A DNA stretch of 64,000 nucleotides from CBDHDJ01 sp965261645 (GTDB lineage: Bacteria; Pseudomonadota; Alphaproteobacteria; SHVV01): assembly GCA_965261645.1 (NCBI GenBank), contig CBDHDJ010000004.1, positions 2,108,001-2,172,000 on the forward strand, written 5' to 3'. The translations under genes were made by a program, and so were the position numbers. Positions 56,412-64,000 of the stretch are shown piece after piece. Position 1 is the first letter of the stretch; the number at the start of each line of letters is the position of its first letter. The notes under the pieces are model-generated. The model did no database searches and was not told the origin of the DNA. It saw nothing but the letters and a program-made list of their open reading frames with translations.

Positions 56412-57412
56412 TGGCCGTCCAGCCGCTCGCATCGCAGGTCGGCGTGGCGCCGGCGTGCCGAGCGCTGGGGGTGCCACGGGCTTCCTTCTACCGTCGTCAG
56501 AGGCCCGCTCCCGGGCATCAGCAGCCCCGTCCTACGCCCGCCCGGGCCCTGTGTGCGTCCGAACGCGCGCACGTCCTCGACATGCTCGCCAGCCCGCGCT
56601 TCGTCGACCGGTCACCGGCCGAGGTCGTCGCGACGCTGCTCGATGAAGGCCAGTATCTGTGCGCCGAGCGCACGATATACCGGATCCTGGCCGCGAACCA
56701 GCCGGTGCGAGAGCGGCGCAATCAGCGCAGTCATCCCTGCTACACCAAGCCCGAGCTGGTGGCCACGGGCCCCAACCAGACCTGGTCCTGGGATATCACC
56801 CGGCTCCGGGGGCCCAAACGCTGGACGTCCTTCTACCTCTATGTCTTGCTCGACATCTTCAGCCGCTGCGTCGTGGGCTGGATGGTTGCCGATCGGGAGA
56901 ACGCCGCGCTCGCCGCGACGCTGATCGAGGAAACCTGTCTCAAGCAAGGCATCGAGCCCCAGGTGCTCACCCTGCATTCGGACCGCGGCGCGCCGATGAC
57001 CAGCAAGTGTACCGCCCAACTCCTCGCCGACCTCGGGGTCACCCGCTCTCTGAGCCGCCCCCAGGTCAGCGATGACAACCCGTTCTCCGAAGCGCAGTTC
57101 AAGACCCTGAAGTATCACCCCGGCTTCCCTGGGCGCTTCGAAGACATTACCGCCGCCATCGCCTTCTGCCGGTCGTTCTTCCCCTGGTACAACACCGAGC
57201 ACCGCCATGCCGGGATCGCGATGCTCACCCCCGATGATGTCCATCATCACCGGGCACCGGATGTGCTGGCTCAGCGCGGACGTACCCTGCAAGCCGCCTG
57301 GGCCCTTCACCCCGAACGCTTCGTCCACGGCACCCCGAAACCCGCCCCGCTTCCCGAAGCCGTCTGGATCAACCCACCCGCCACTTCCACAACAGGAGAA
57401 ACGAGTCAGTAA
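56411..57412 (+). CDS. OrfB transposase of the second IS3-type element
   Basis: A 333-residue integrase-core protein. Catalytic residues lie in WSWDITRLRGP (Asp), LTLHSDRGAPM (Asp) and SDDNPFSEAQFKTLKYHP (Glu). The N-terminal HTH_21-type helix (LCASERAHVLDML) is present and the length is normal. Its overlap with orfA at ATG/TGA suggests coupling, but with orfA broken the element is probably inactive on its own. Confidence 0.88.
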   Translation: MAVQPLASQVGVAPACRALGVPRASFYRRQRPAPGHQQPRPTPARALCASERAHVLDMLASPRFVDRSPAEVVATLLDEGQYLCAERTIYRILAANQPVRERRNQRSHPCYTKPELVATGPNQTWSWDITRLRGPKRWTSFYLYVLLDIFSRCVVGWMVADRENAALAATLIEETCLKQGIEPQVLTLHSDRGAPMTSKCTAQLLADLGVTRSLSRPQVSDDNPFSEAQFKTLKYHPGFPGRFEDITAAIAFCRSFFPWYNTEHRHAGIAMLTPDDVHHHRAPDVLAQRGRTLQAAWALHPERFVHGTPKPAPLPEAVWINPPATSTTGETSQ

Positions 57413-57433
57413 ATAGAAACCGTCGGTGTCTCA

Positions 57434-57634
57434 AAGTCGTTGACAGGTTCCGGAATGGAGGTCGCATCAGTGGTTGATGCCGAACCGCCAAGTCATTTCA
57501 AGGAAGCCCGCTCGCTCTCCGGAAAGACCCTCGCCTCCTTCGACGTCACTGTTGAGGCAGGTGCGAGTCCCGAGCACCCTTGTACACGATGGGTAGGAGT
57601 GACGGGTCCGTAACGCTGGAGTCATCGTGCAGAT
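57434..57634. other. Spacer between IS elements
   Basis: About 200 bp between the second IS3-type element and IS3 copy 2. A short open stretch on the plus strand (EPPSHFKEARSLSGKTLASF) looks coding-derived but was not assigned to a family. The last eight bases are GTGCAGAT, repeated after copy 2. Confidence 0.4.
57627..57634. repeat. GTGCAGAT repeat, left of IS3 copy 2
   Basis: The octamer GTGCAGAT directly precedes the left end of copy 2 and recurs at 59147-59154 directly after its right end, where copy 3 begins. It could be an eight-base target duplication, longer than usual for IS3, or sequence copied with the element. Confidence 0.5.
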
Positions 57635-59146
57635 TGTCTTACGTCAGCGCCTTTGGGACAAATTGAGGTAATTGCATACCGGAGGATTTCTGGCTCATCG
57701 TAGTGACCGAAGGGAACGAAGATGAGACAGAAATCAATGAGCAAGAACGACCCGGCGGAGGGAACGGTTCGGGATATTCGCCGCAAGACACGCAAGCAGT
57801 ATACGGCTGAGGAGAAGATCCGGATCGTGGTGTCGGGCCTGCGCGGCGAGGAGAGCATCGCCGCCTTGTGCCGCCGCGAGGGCATCGCCGAGGGTCTGTA
57901 TTACAGCTGGTCGAAAGAGTTTTTGGAAGCGGGCAAGAAGCGGCTCGCCGGCGACACCGGGCGCCAAGCGACCTCGGGCGAGGTTAAAGGCCTGCGCCAG
58001 GAGATGCGCGACTTGAAGGAGTTGGTCGCCGAACTTTCGCTGGAGAACTGGCTTCTCAAAAAAAACATGATCGGGCATGGGGGAGACGAGGAATGAGGTA
58101 TCCCGCATCCGAGAAGCTGGAGATCATCCGCCTGGTCGAGCAGTCCCACCTGGGCGTCGGGTCCACTTTGGACAAGCTGGGCATTCCGAAGACCACCTTT
58201 TATCGCTGGTACGATCGCTTTCTGGCCTTTGGCGACGCCGGTCTTGAGGATCGCAACAGCAGCCCAGGCCGGGTGTGGAACCGGATCCCGGATGATGTCC
58301 GGGGGCAGATCATCGATCTTGCCCTGGAGGAGACGCAACTGTCGCCCCGGGAACTGGCCGTCAGGTTTACGGACACCAGGGGCTACTTTGTCTCGGAAGC
58401 CTCGGTTTACCGGCTTCTCAAGGCCCACGACCTGATCACCAGCCCCGCTTTCGTGGTCATCAAGGCAGCCGATGAGTTCCGCGACAAGACCACGGCGCCG
58501 AACCAGCTGTGGCAGACCGACTTCACCTATCTCAAGGTCATCGGCTGGGGCTGGTTTTACCTGTCGACCATCCTGGACGACTATTCCCGCTACATCATTG
58601 CTTGGAAGCTCTGCACCAACATGACGGCGGACGATGTGACGGCAACACTGAAGTTGGCGCTAGAAGCCTCAGGCTGCAATCGCGCCAATGTCGTCCACAA
58701 GCCGAAGCTGCTCAGCGACAACGGCTCGTCCTATATCTCCGGCGATCTGGCTGAATGGCTCGAGGACCACGGTATGGATCACGTTCTGGGCGCACCGTAT
58801 CACCCGCAAACCCAGGGCAAGATCGAGCGCTGGCATCAAACGCTGAAGAACCGGATCCTGCTTGAAAATTATTATCTACCCGGCGATCTCGAAAACCAGA
58901 TCAGCGCCTTCGTCGATCACTACAACAACCAACGCTACCACGAGAGCATCGGCAACGTAACTCCAGCCGACGCCTACTTTGGACGCCACACCGCCATCAT
59001 CGAAAAGAGAAAAAAAGATCAAAAAACTGACCACCCAAAACCGCCGCTTGAACCATCAAAGCCAAGCGGCTTAACATCAAACAAAGATGAGCCAGATCCT
59101 CCCTATGAAACACGCTCAACAGTCCCATTTGTTTTGATGATGGACA
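57635..59146 (+). mobile_element. IS3-family element copy 2
   Basis: A 1512-bp element from TGTCTTACGTCAG to the complement of TGTCCATCATCAAAAC. The imperfect terminal repeats share TGTC and a GGGA block about 20 bases in. It has orfA and orfB, and the octamer GTGCAGAT lies on both sides. Copy 3 follows directly after the right octamer. It is in inverted orientation to copy 1. Confidence 0.85.
57722..58096 (+). CDS. IS3-family OrfA (copy 2)
   Basis: A 124-residue HTH and coiled-coil protein, nearly identical to OrfA of copy 1 (AEGTVRD for ADGTVRD, and Trp for Arg in SLENWLL). It overlaps orfB by ATGA after an A8 tract, a plausible slippage site. Confidence 0.9.
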   Translation: MRQKSMSKNDPAEGTVRDIRRKTRKQYTAEEKIRIVVSGLRGEESIAALCRREGIAEGLYYSWSKEFLEAGKKRLAGDTGRQATSGEVKGLRQEMRDLKELVAELSLENWLLKKNMIGHGGDEE

Positions 59147-59181
59147 GTGCAGATTGTCTGACGTCAGCGCTTATGGGATAA
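58093..59181 (+). CDS. IS3-family OrfB (copy 2), C-terminus frameshifted
   Basis: The catalytic core is intact (WQTDFTYLKV, LSDNGSSYIS, GKIERWHQTL). After HTAIIEKRKK an A-tract (around 59010-59018) is followed by one extra base. The alternative frame would give a normal ending (KLTTQNRRLNHQSQAA) like that of copy 3. Instead the frame runs about 60 codons on, through the right end of the element and into copy 3. The protein is 362 residues, about 40 longer than normal. Activity may be retained, since the change follows the core. Confidence 0.8.
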   Translation: MRYPASEKLEIIRLVEQSHLGVGSTLDKLGIPKTTFYRWYDRFLAFGDAGLEDRNSSPGRVWNRIPDDVRGQIIDLALEETQLSPRELAVRFTDTRGYFVSEASVYRLLKAHDLITSPAFVVIKAADEFRDKTTAPNQLWQTDFTYLKVIGWGWFYLSTILDDYSRYIIAWKLCTNMTADDVTATLKLALEASGCNRANVVHKPKLLSDNGSSYISGDLAEWLEDHGMDHVLGAPYHPQTQGKIERWHQTLKNRILLENYYLPGDLENQISAFVDHYNNQRYHESIGNVTPADAYFGRHTAIIEKRKKDQKTDHPKPPLEPSKPSGLTSNKDEPDPPYETRSTVPFVLMMDSADCLTSALMG

Positions 59182-59240
59182 ATTGAGGTAATTGGATAAC
59201 GGAGGATTTCTGGCTCATCGTGTGACCGAAGGGAACGAAG

Positions 59241-59870
59241 ATGAGGCAGAAATCCATGAGCAAGAACGACCCGGCGGAAAGAGCTGTTCGGGATATTCGC
59301 CTCAAGACGCGCAAGCAGTATTCGGCTGAGGAGAAGATCCGGATCGTGGTGTCGGGCCTGCGCGGCGAGGACAGCATCGCCGAGCTGTGTCGCCGGGAGG
59401 GGATCGCAGAGAGTCTTTACTACAGCTGGTCGAAGGAGTTCCTCGAGGCCGGCAAGAAGCGGCTTTCGGGAGATGCCGCCCGCCAGGCGTCCTCGGGCGA
59501 GGTCAAGGACCTGCGCCGCGAGATGCATGACCTCAAGGAGGCGCTTGCCGAACAGGTGCTGGAGAACCGGCTGCTTAAAAAAAAGCATGATCGGGGATGG
59601 GGGAGACGGCGCATGAGGTACCCCGCGTCTGAGAAGCTGGAGATCATCCGCCTGGTCGAATGCTCCCACCTGCCGGTCCGGCGCACCCTGGACAAGCTGG
59701 GCATTCCGGCGACTACATTCTACAGGTGGTACGATCGCTACCGGGCCTTCGGCGAAGCCGGCCTGGTGGTCCCGGCCGGATCTGGAACCGCATCCCCGAC
59801 GATGTCCGCCGCCAGATCGTGGACCTGGCCCTCGATGAGCCGGAGTTGTCGCCGCGGGAACTGGCGGTGA
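59241..59870 (+). pseudogene. OrfA of copy 3 fused into the start of OrfB
   Basis: OrfA (MRQKSMSKNDPAERAVRDIR) continues in frame through the A8 tract into the OrfB start (MRYPASEKLEIIRLVECSHL, ATG at 59613) and stays open until 59870. After about GEAGLV the reading leaves the true OrfB frame. Compared with copy 2, about 13 bases are missing here, which causes the shift. Confidence 0.75.
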
Positions 59871-60580
59871 CGTTTACCGATACCAAGGGCTACTTCGTCT
59901 CGGAAGCGTCCGTCTACCGCCTGCTCAAGGCCCACGACCTGATCACCAGCCCGGCCTTCGTCGTCATCAAGGCAGCCGATGAGTTCCGCGACAAGACCGC
60001 AGCCCCGAACCAACTGTGGCAGACCGACTTCACCTACCTCAAGGTCATCGGCTGGGGCTGGTTCTATCTGTCAACGATCCTCGACGACTTCTCGCGCTAC
60101 ATCATTACCTGGAAGCTGTGCACCACCATGCGGGCTGAAGACGTCACCGACACGCTCAAGCTGGCCCTCGAAACGTCAGGTTGCAGCAGCGCGGAGGTCG
60201 TTCACAAACCCCGGATCCTCAGCGACAACGGCTCGTCCTACATCGCCGGCGATCTTGCAGCCTGGCTTGAGGATCAGGGTATGGATCACGTCCGCGGCGC
60301 ACCGAACCATCCCCAAACCCAAGGCAAGATCGAGCGTTGGCATCAGACCCTGAAGAACCGTGTCCTGCTGGAGAACTACTATCTGCCGGGCGATCTCGAG
60401 GCCAGCGTAGGCACCTTCGTCGAGCACTACAACCACCGCCGCTACCACGAAAGCCTGGCCAACCTCACCCCCGCCGACGTCTACTTAGGACGGGACCACG
60501 CCATCATCGAGAGAAGGAGAAAGATCAAAAACCTGACCATCAAAAAACGCCGCTTGGCCCATCACAACCAAACGGCTTAA
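59660..60580 (+). pseudogene. OrfB of copy 3, 3' part after frameshift
   Basis: From about 59780 this frame carries the OrfB core: IWNRIPDDVRRQIVDLAL, WQTDFTYLKV, LSDNGSSYIA, GKIERWHQTL, ending KKRRLAHHNQTA. The N-terminal helix-turn-helix lies in the other frame, so the intact OrfB is not made without frameshifting. Its C-terminus shows what the normal ending of this family looks like. Confidence 0.78.
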
Positions 60581-60652
60581 CATCAACCAGGATGAGCCAG
60601 AGCCTCCGTTAAGAAACAAGCCCAGATGTCCCAAATGTTTTGATGACGGACA

Positions 60653-60986
60653 TCGGTAAAGGAAGGAACCAAGATACAAGAAGAAAGAACGCCCGCCAAA
60701 AGATACTCCGGCGGTAATTCACCAGCCAGTTTTTGATACCAAAATCTCCTAAGGCGGCAACTCAATGTTCGTATTTGGTCAGGACGGAAAACCCGATCAT
60801 CGATAAGACTCGATTACAAAGACTCTGATGCAGACGCCACAAAGTGTGAATGTCGTCGATTAGACACGAGTGTTGTCTGAAATGCACAAATGGACTTGGG
60901 CTGTTTCGGTGAACACCTGATCGGTTCTGACGCCACGTCCGGTGTCGGAGTTTCCCGAAACCCTTGGGATAGTCTTGGGGCGCTTG
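60653..60986. other. Non-coding stretch after the IS elements
   Basis: About 330 bp, richer in A+T than the surroundings, with no recognisable gene. It separates IS copy 3 from the conjugation-gene remnants. Confidence 0.5.
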
Positions 60987-61410
60987 CTATTGCCGATCGT
61001 CCGTGCCTCTTCTAGCGTTGTTGCCGTCAAATTCCACGAGGAGCGGAGCGGCGTCCCTTCTGGGACGTGCATCGAAGTCGATCGATGCCTTGCGGAGACG
61101 GTCTGCCAAGCTCTTGCTCGCGAGTGCAAGGTGGAGCCGCGAAGTGCCTTCGGGGTTCCATCGGAAGCCGAATGTGAAGCCGGGCTCCAGCTTGGGGTCG
61201 GGAGGCGCTACGCGATAGAGGTCGATGAAACCGAGGCTCAGCAGTTCTTCCAGTGCGACCTGTTCTTTCTCCGAGTACCAAGGTCGCCTGGGCGATCCGT
61301 CGGGACGGACCTTCACGTTGAGGTTGCCGCACAGTGCGCTGTCCCACTGGCTGTAGTTCGCGTCGAAGAAGGCCGCCGACGGCTGGTGCGCGGGAATCAC
61401 CGGCCTGCCA
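60987..61410 (-). pseudogene. 3' fragment of an unrecognised gene
   Basis: A minus-strand frame of about 140 residues reads FFDANYSQWDSALCGNLNVK, EEGTSRLHLALAS-like and DAAPLLVEFDGNN segments and ends at TAG (60987-60989). Amino-acid composition looks like real protein, but no start exists next to it; the preceding frame belongs to a VirD4 remnant. I do not recognise the family. It could be the tail of the coupling-protein gene in a shifted frame or part of a different gene joined by deletion. Confidence 0.4.
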
Positions 61411-61412
61411 TT

Positions 61413-61906
61413 GCGTGTTGGCCGTGACGATGCCGTTCTCGGCAATAGTGCCGAAACGGTTCTCGGTCCGGGCCTCGAAAGTGGCGGTGCCGATGGCCTT
61501 GGAGAGTTCCTCCGCGCCCTCGGCATCGGTGCGCGGGAAGCCCAGGATCTGGACCAGTTCGGCGAGATGCAGGAGGGTCTTGCGGTGTTCCTTGCCCCAG
61601 GTGGAATCGAGCGCCGAGATCGACTGGGCGAAGCACCAGAAGTGGACGCCCTTGCCGGCGGCCATGGTGTAGCCGTCCATGACCGGCTTGAGGTAGCCGA
61701 GGCGCGGCATCTCGTCGATGACGATAAAGAAGATCGCGCTCAGGCAGTTTTATGCCAGCGACGGCGTTGGGGATGGCGACCCACAGGCGCAGCCAGCCCT
61801 TGACGTGCTCGATGGTCTCTTCCGGGGCGACTTCGGTCAGTAGCGACGAGGCGGACACTGAGCACATCCAGATCGGAGCATCCCTGCATCTGGCGCTGGG
61901 AGGCAT
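61413..61906 (-). pseudogene. TraG/VirD4-type coupling protein remnant
   Basis: Two frames together give part of a type IV coupling protein. The upstream part reads SLLTEVAPEETIEHVKGWLR. After a shift near 61745 come DEMPRLGYLKPVMDGYTMAAGKG and the FWCFAQSISALDSTWG, LSKAIGTATFEARTE segments, matching the Walker B and following region of VirD4/TraG ATPases. The N-terminal membrane and Walker A parts are missing. It is a decayed piece of a conjugative or integrative element. Confidence 0.75.
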
Positions 61907-62014
61907 TCAGATCGTAGATTTGGCCTCCGTTCGCCGGTATCTGGCGTGCATAGGCCACTGACAGCATCGAGATCGCGACAGACCCAATATTGCACGCCAA
62001 TCAGGGGTCAAACT

Positions 62015-62191
62015 TCAAAGCCGATTGACAGCTTCCGCCTCGTAGCGATCCCGCCAGCGCCGAAAGGTGCGCTCCGAGACGCCCAAAACCTCCGCCGCCT
62101 CGGCCTGGCTTAACAGACGCTCGCCGGTACGAGCGTATACCTCCTCGAACTTCATCAATCTCAGTCCCTGTACCTGCTCCGTCCGACGCAT
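62015..62191 (-). pseudogene. N-terminal fragment of an ISNCY-type transposase
   Basis: A 58-codon frame reads MRRTEQVQGLRLMKFEEVYA, then LSQAEAAEVLGVSERTFRRWRDRYE, the helix-turn-helix start of ISNCY-family transposases. It stops shortly after (AVNRL) where the family would continue for several hundred residues. The decamer ATCAGGGGTC occurs on both sides (near 62000 and 62279), which may mark the ends of a deletion derivative. Confidence 0.65.
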
Positions 62192-62391
62192 CGCCTCCCT
62201 CCATGGCTTGAAGGCGTTCTAAAACCGGACAGATCATCTGGTACATAAACCGGACATATCGCGTGTTACCGACAGTCGATCAGGGGTCTGTCGCCAAACG
62301 GAAGCCGACCCGATATCATAAGGCGTTCGGTACCTTGCTCCCGCCAACCGGAAACAGTCCACCTCATGATAGTGGTGGGCCGATACGTCAT

Positions 62392-64000
62392 ATGACCTTC
62401 CTCCTCCGTCGTCCCGCAGGCCCCGTTGTCGACTCTGGATCAGGTCGAGGCGTCGTCGTCGCGCGTGCGACCGCGCTCGGATGCCTGGCCATGGTCGTCC
62501 TCGTGGCTCTGTTGGCGGGCGGCGGGCGATCCGTGGCCGCGCAGAGCCACGGCATCGCCATGCACGGGGCACCCAAGTACGGCGCCGGGTTCGATCACCT
62601 CGACTACGTCAATCCCGGCGCCCCGAAGGGCGGCGAGCTTCGGCTAGCCGTGACGGGCACCTTTGACAACCTCAACCCGTTCATCATCAAGGGCGTTCCG
62701 GCGCACGGGCGGCACCTGGTCTTCGAAAGCCTCCTCAAACGGGTGTGGGATGAGCCGTTCTCGCTTTACGGTCTGATCGCCGAATCGATCGAGGCGCCGG
62801 ACGACCGTTCTTCCGTCACCTTCGTGTTGAGGCCGGAAGCGCGTTTCCACGACGGCAGTCCGATCACCGTGGACGATGTCATCTTTTCGTGGGAGATCCT
62901 CAAAGAACAGGGAAGGCCCAACCACAGGCTCTATTACCGGCAGGTCCGCAGCGTCGAGCGACCCGATGGACGCTCGGTGCGATTCATATTCAACGCCGCG
63001 TCGCCGGACCGCGAACTGCCGCTGATCATGGGCTTGATGCCGATCCTGTCGAAGTCCTATTACACGGCGGTGACGTTCGAGGAAACGACGATCGACCCGC
63101 CGATCGGCAGTGGCCCCTATCGTGTCAAGAGCGTCGATGCGGGCCGCCGAATCGTCTATCGCCGCGATCCCGATTATTGGGGACGTGACCTGCCCATCAA
63201 CCGCGGACAACACAACTTCGACCGCATCCGATACGATTACTACCGCGATGGCGATGTGATGATGGAGGCTTTCAAGGCAAACGAATACGACCTTCGCCAG
63301 GAATACTCCGCGAAGCGCTGGGCAACCGCCTACGACTTCCCTGCTGCGGCGGACGGCCGGGTCAAGCTCGAACGCTTGCCGCACGGTCGGCCCTCCGGCA
63401 TGTCCGCTTTCGTTTTCAACACCCGCCGGGAGATTTTCGCCGACCGCGCGGTTCGCCACGCCCTGGCGCACGCCTTCGACTTCGCCTGGGTCAACAAGAC
63501 GCTGTTGCACGGCGCGTATGTCCGCACGCGCAGCATCTTCGATAACTCCGAACTCGGCTCGCGCGGCGTTCCTCAAGGTCGCGAGCGCGATTTGTTGGAA
63601 CCGTTTCGCGACCGCCTGCCGCGTGAGTTGTTCGAGGACACCTACCGCCCGCCGGCCGTCGACGGCATCCGAGCCAACCTCAAGGCGGCGCGGCGCCTGC
63701 TGACCGAGGCAGGTTGGACGGTGCATGAGGGATCGCTGCAACGGGCGGCGGACGGATTGCCGATGGCGTTTGAGATTCTGCTGGTCGATCCGGCGAACGA
63801 GAAGATCGCCCTCTCCTTTGCCCGCAACCTTGAGCGGCTGGGCGTCGAAGCGCGGGTCCGGACCGTCGACGCATCGCAATACCAGTACAGGCTAAACGCC
63901 TACGACTTCGACATGACCGTTTACGGCTGGGGCATGTCACTCTCGCCGGGGAATGAGCAGGCATACTACTGGAGCACCTGGGCAGCCACGCAGGAGGGGA
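62392..64000 (+). CDS. YejA-like periplasmic peptide-binding protein (cut by window end)
   Basis: An extracellular solute-binding protein family 5 (SBP_bac_5), 536 codons to the end of the window; the usual length is about 610-630. The ATG at 62392 gives a signal peptide with basic residues, the hydrophobic core CLAMVVLVALLAGG and a VAA-Q cleavage site near residue 52. The mature part starts HGIAMHGAPKYG and has GELRLAVTGTFDNLNPF, FHDGSPITVDDVIFSW and GSGPYRVKSVD, typical of the YejA oligopeptide (microcin C-type) importer component. The permease and ATPase genes are expected just beyond the window. Confidence 0.9.
   Translation, partial: MTFLLRRPAGPVVDSGSGRGVVVARATALGCLAMVVLVALLAGGGRSVAAQSHGIAMHGAPKYGAGFDHLDYVNPGAPKGGELRLAVTGTFDNLNPFIIKGVPAHGRHLVFESLLKRVWDEPFSLYGLIAESIEAPDDRSSVTFVLRPEARFHDGSPITVDDVIFSWEILKEQGRPNHRLYYRQVRSVERPDGRSVRFIFNAASPDRELPLIMGLMPILSKSYYTAVTFEETTIDPPIGSGPYRVKSVDAGRRIVYRRDPDYWGRDLPINRGQHNFDRIRYDYYRDGDVMMEAFKANEYDLRQEYSAKRWATAYDFPAAADGRVKLERLPHGRPSGMSAFVFNTRREIFADRAVRHALAHAFDFAWVNKTLLHGAYVRTRSIFDNSELGSRGVPQGRERDLLEPFRDRLPRELFEDTYRPPAVDGIRANLKAARRLLTEAGWTVHEGSLQRAADGLPMAFEILLVDPANEKIALSFARNLERLGVEARVRTVDASQYQYRLNAYDFDMTVYGWGMSLSPGNEQAYYWSTWAATQEG

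Larger units (their letters stand above)
55870..57433 (+). mobile_element. Second IS3-type element
   Basis: A 1564-bp element bounded by TGAGACACCGGCC (from 55870) and the complement of TGAGACACCGACGG (ending 57433). It carries a frameshifted orfA and an intact orfB. It is unrelated in sequence to the three-copy IS3 element beside it. No target duplication could be recognised. Confidence 0.75.
59155..60652 (+). mobile_element. IS3-family element copy 3 (diverged, defective)
   Basis: A 1498-bp relative of copies 1 and 2 with the same gene plan. It begins TGTCTGACGTCAG eight bases after copy 2 and ends at the complement of TGTCCGTCATCAAAAC. It is clearly diverged in sequence and its orfB is broken by a deletion. 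Two related elements in direct tandem are a possible hotspot for further transposition. Confidence 0.8.

Overview
The window comes from a G+C-rich alphaproteobacterium, probably of the Rhodospirillales type. Supporting markers are an Usg-family gene, a cysG-DUF2849-cysI-DUF934 sulfite-assimilation operon, and a groESL operon with a perfect CIRCE site behind an RpoH-like promoter. No rRNA, tRNA or CRISPR array was seen. The species cannot be named from this sequence.

Layout. 0.4-8.3 kb: inositol-3-phosphate synthase, a methyltransferase, an MFS transporter, the sulfite-reduction operon and usg. 8.5-10.7 kb: groES-groEL with a clear terminator. 10.7-19.9 kb: an orphan ring-hydroxylating dioxygenase beta subunit, glutamate synthase gltBD, the broken tail of a phenylacetate-CoA-ligase-like gene, a Rieske ferredoxin, a two-domain VOC protein and a 2-keto-4-pentenoate-hydratase-like enzyme. 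20-24.3 kb: a CoxL-like molybdopterin hydroxylase large subunit and two components of a NitT/TauT-type ABC importer.

24.5-29.9 kb is the most unusual part. Five tandem paralogues have the ligand pattern of heme-oxygenase-like diiron oxidases (E-x6-H, E, H-x3-D-x2-H). Four of them end in a strong intrinsic terminator. One has lost a ligand His. A sixth, diverged relative upstream has lost nearly all the ligands. 30-46.4 kb continues the theme of serial duplication among catabolic-type enzymes: a fumarylacetoacetase-fold hydrolase, four closely related SDRs (two with ATC at the expected start position), two other SDRs, an aldo/keto reductase, three tandem HGG-type esterases, two tandem alpha/beta hydrolases, two amidohydrolases and a phthalate-dioxygenase-type reductase. 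The enzymes suggest uptake and stepwise oxidation, reduction and hydrolysis of an aromatic or other organic substrate, but the substrate is unknown.

46.4-62.2 kb is a mobile-element zone. An IS5-family element splits a hicA toxin gene with a TAA target duplication and exact frame conservation. A DUF1902 (HicB-like) gene converges on hicA and shares its CTAG stop. RidA and a beta-propeller protein with flagellin-like ends follow. After these come a complete IS21-family element, three copies of one IS3-family element (one truncated, one abutting another), a second IS3-type element, and remnants of a TraG/VirD4 coupling protein and an ISNCY-type transposase. The window ends inside a YejA-like periplasmic peptide-binding protein gene.
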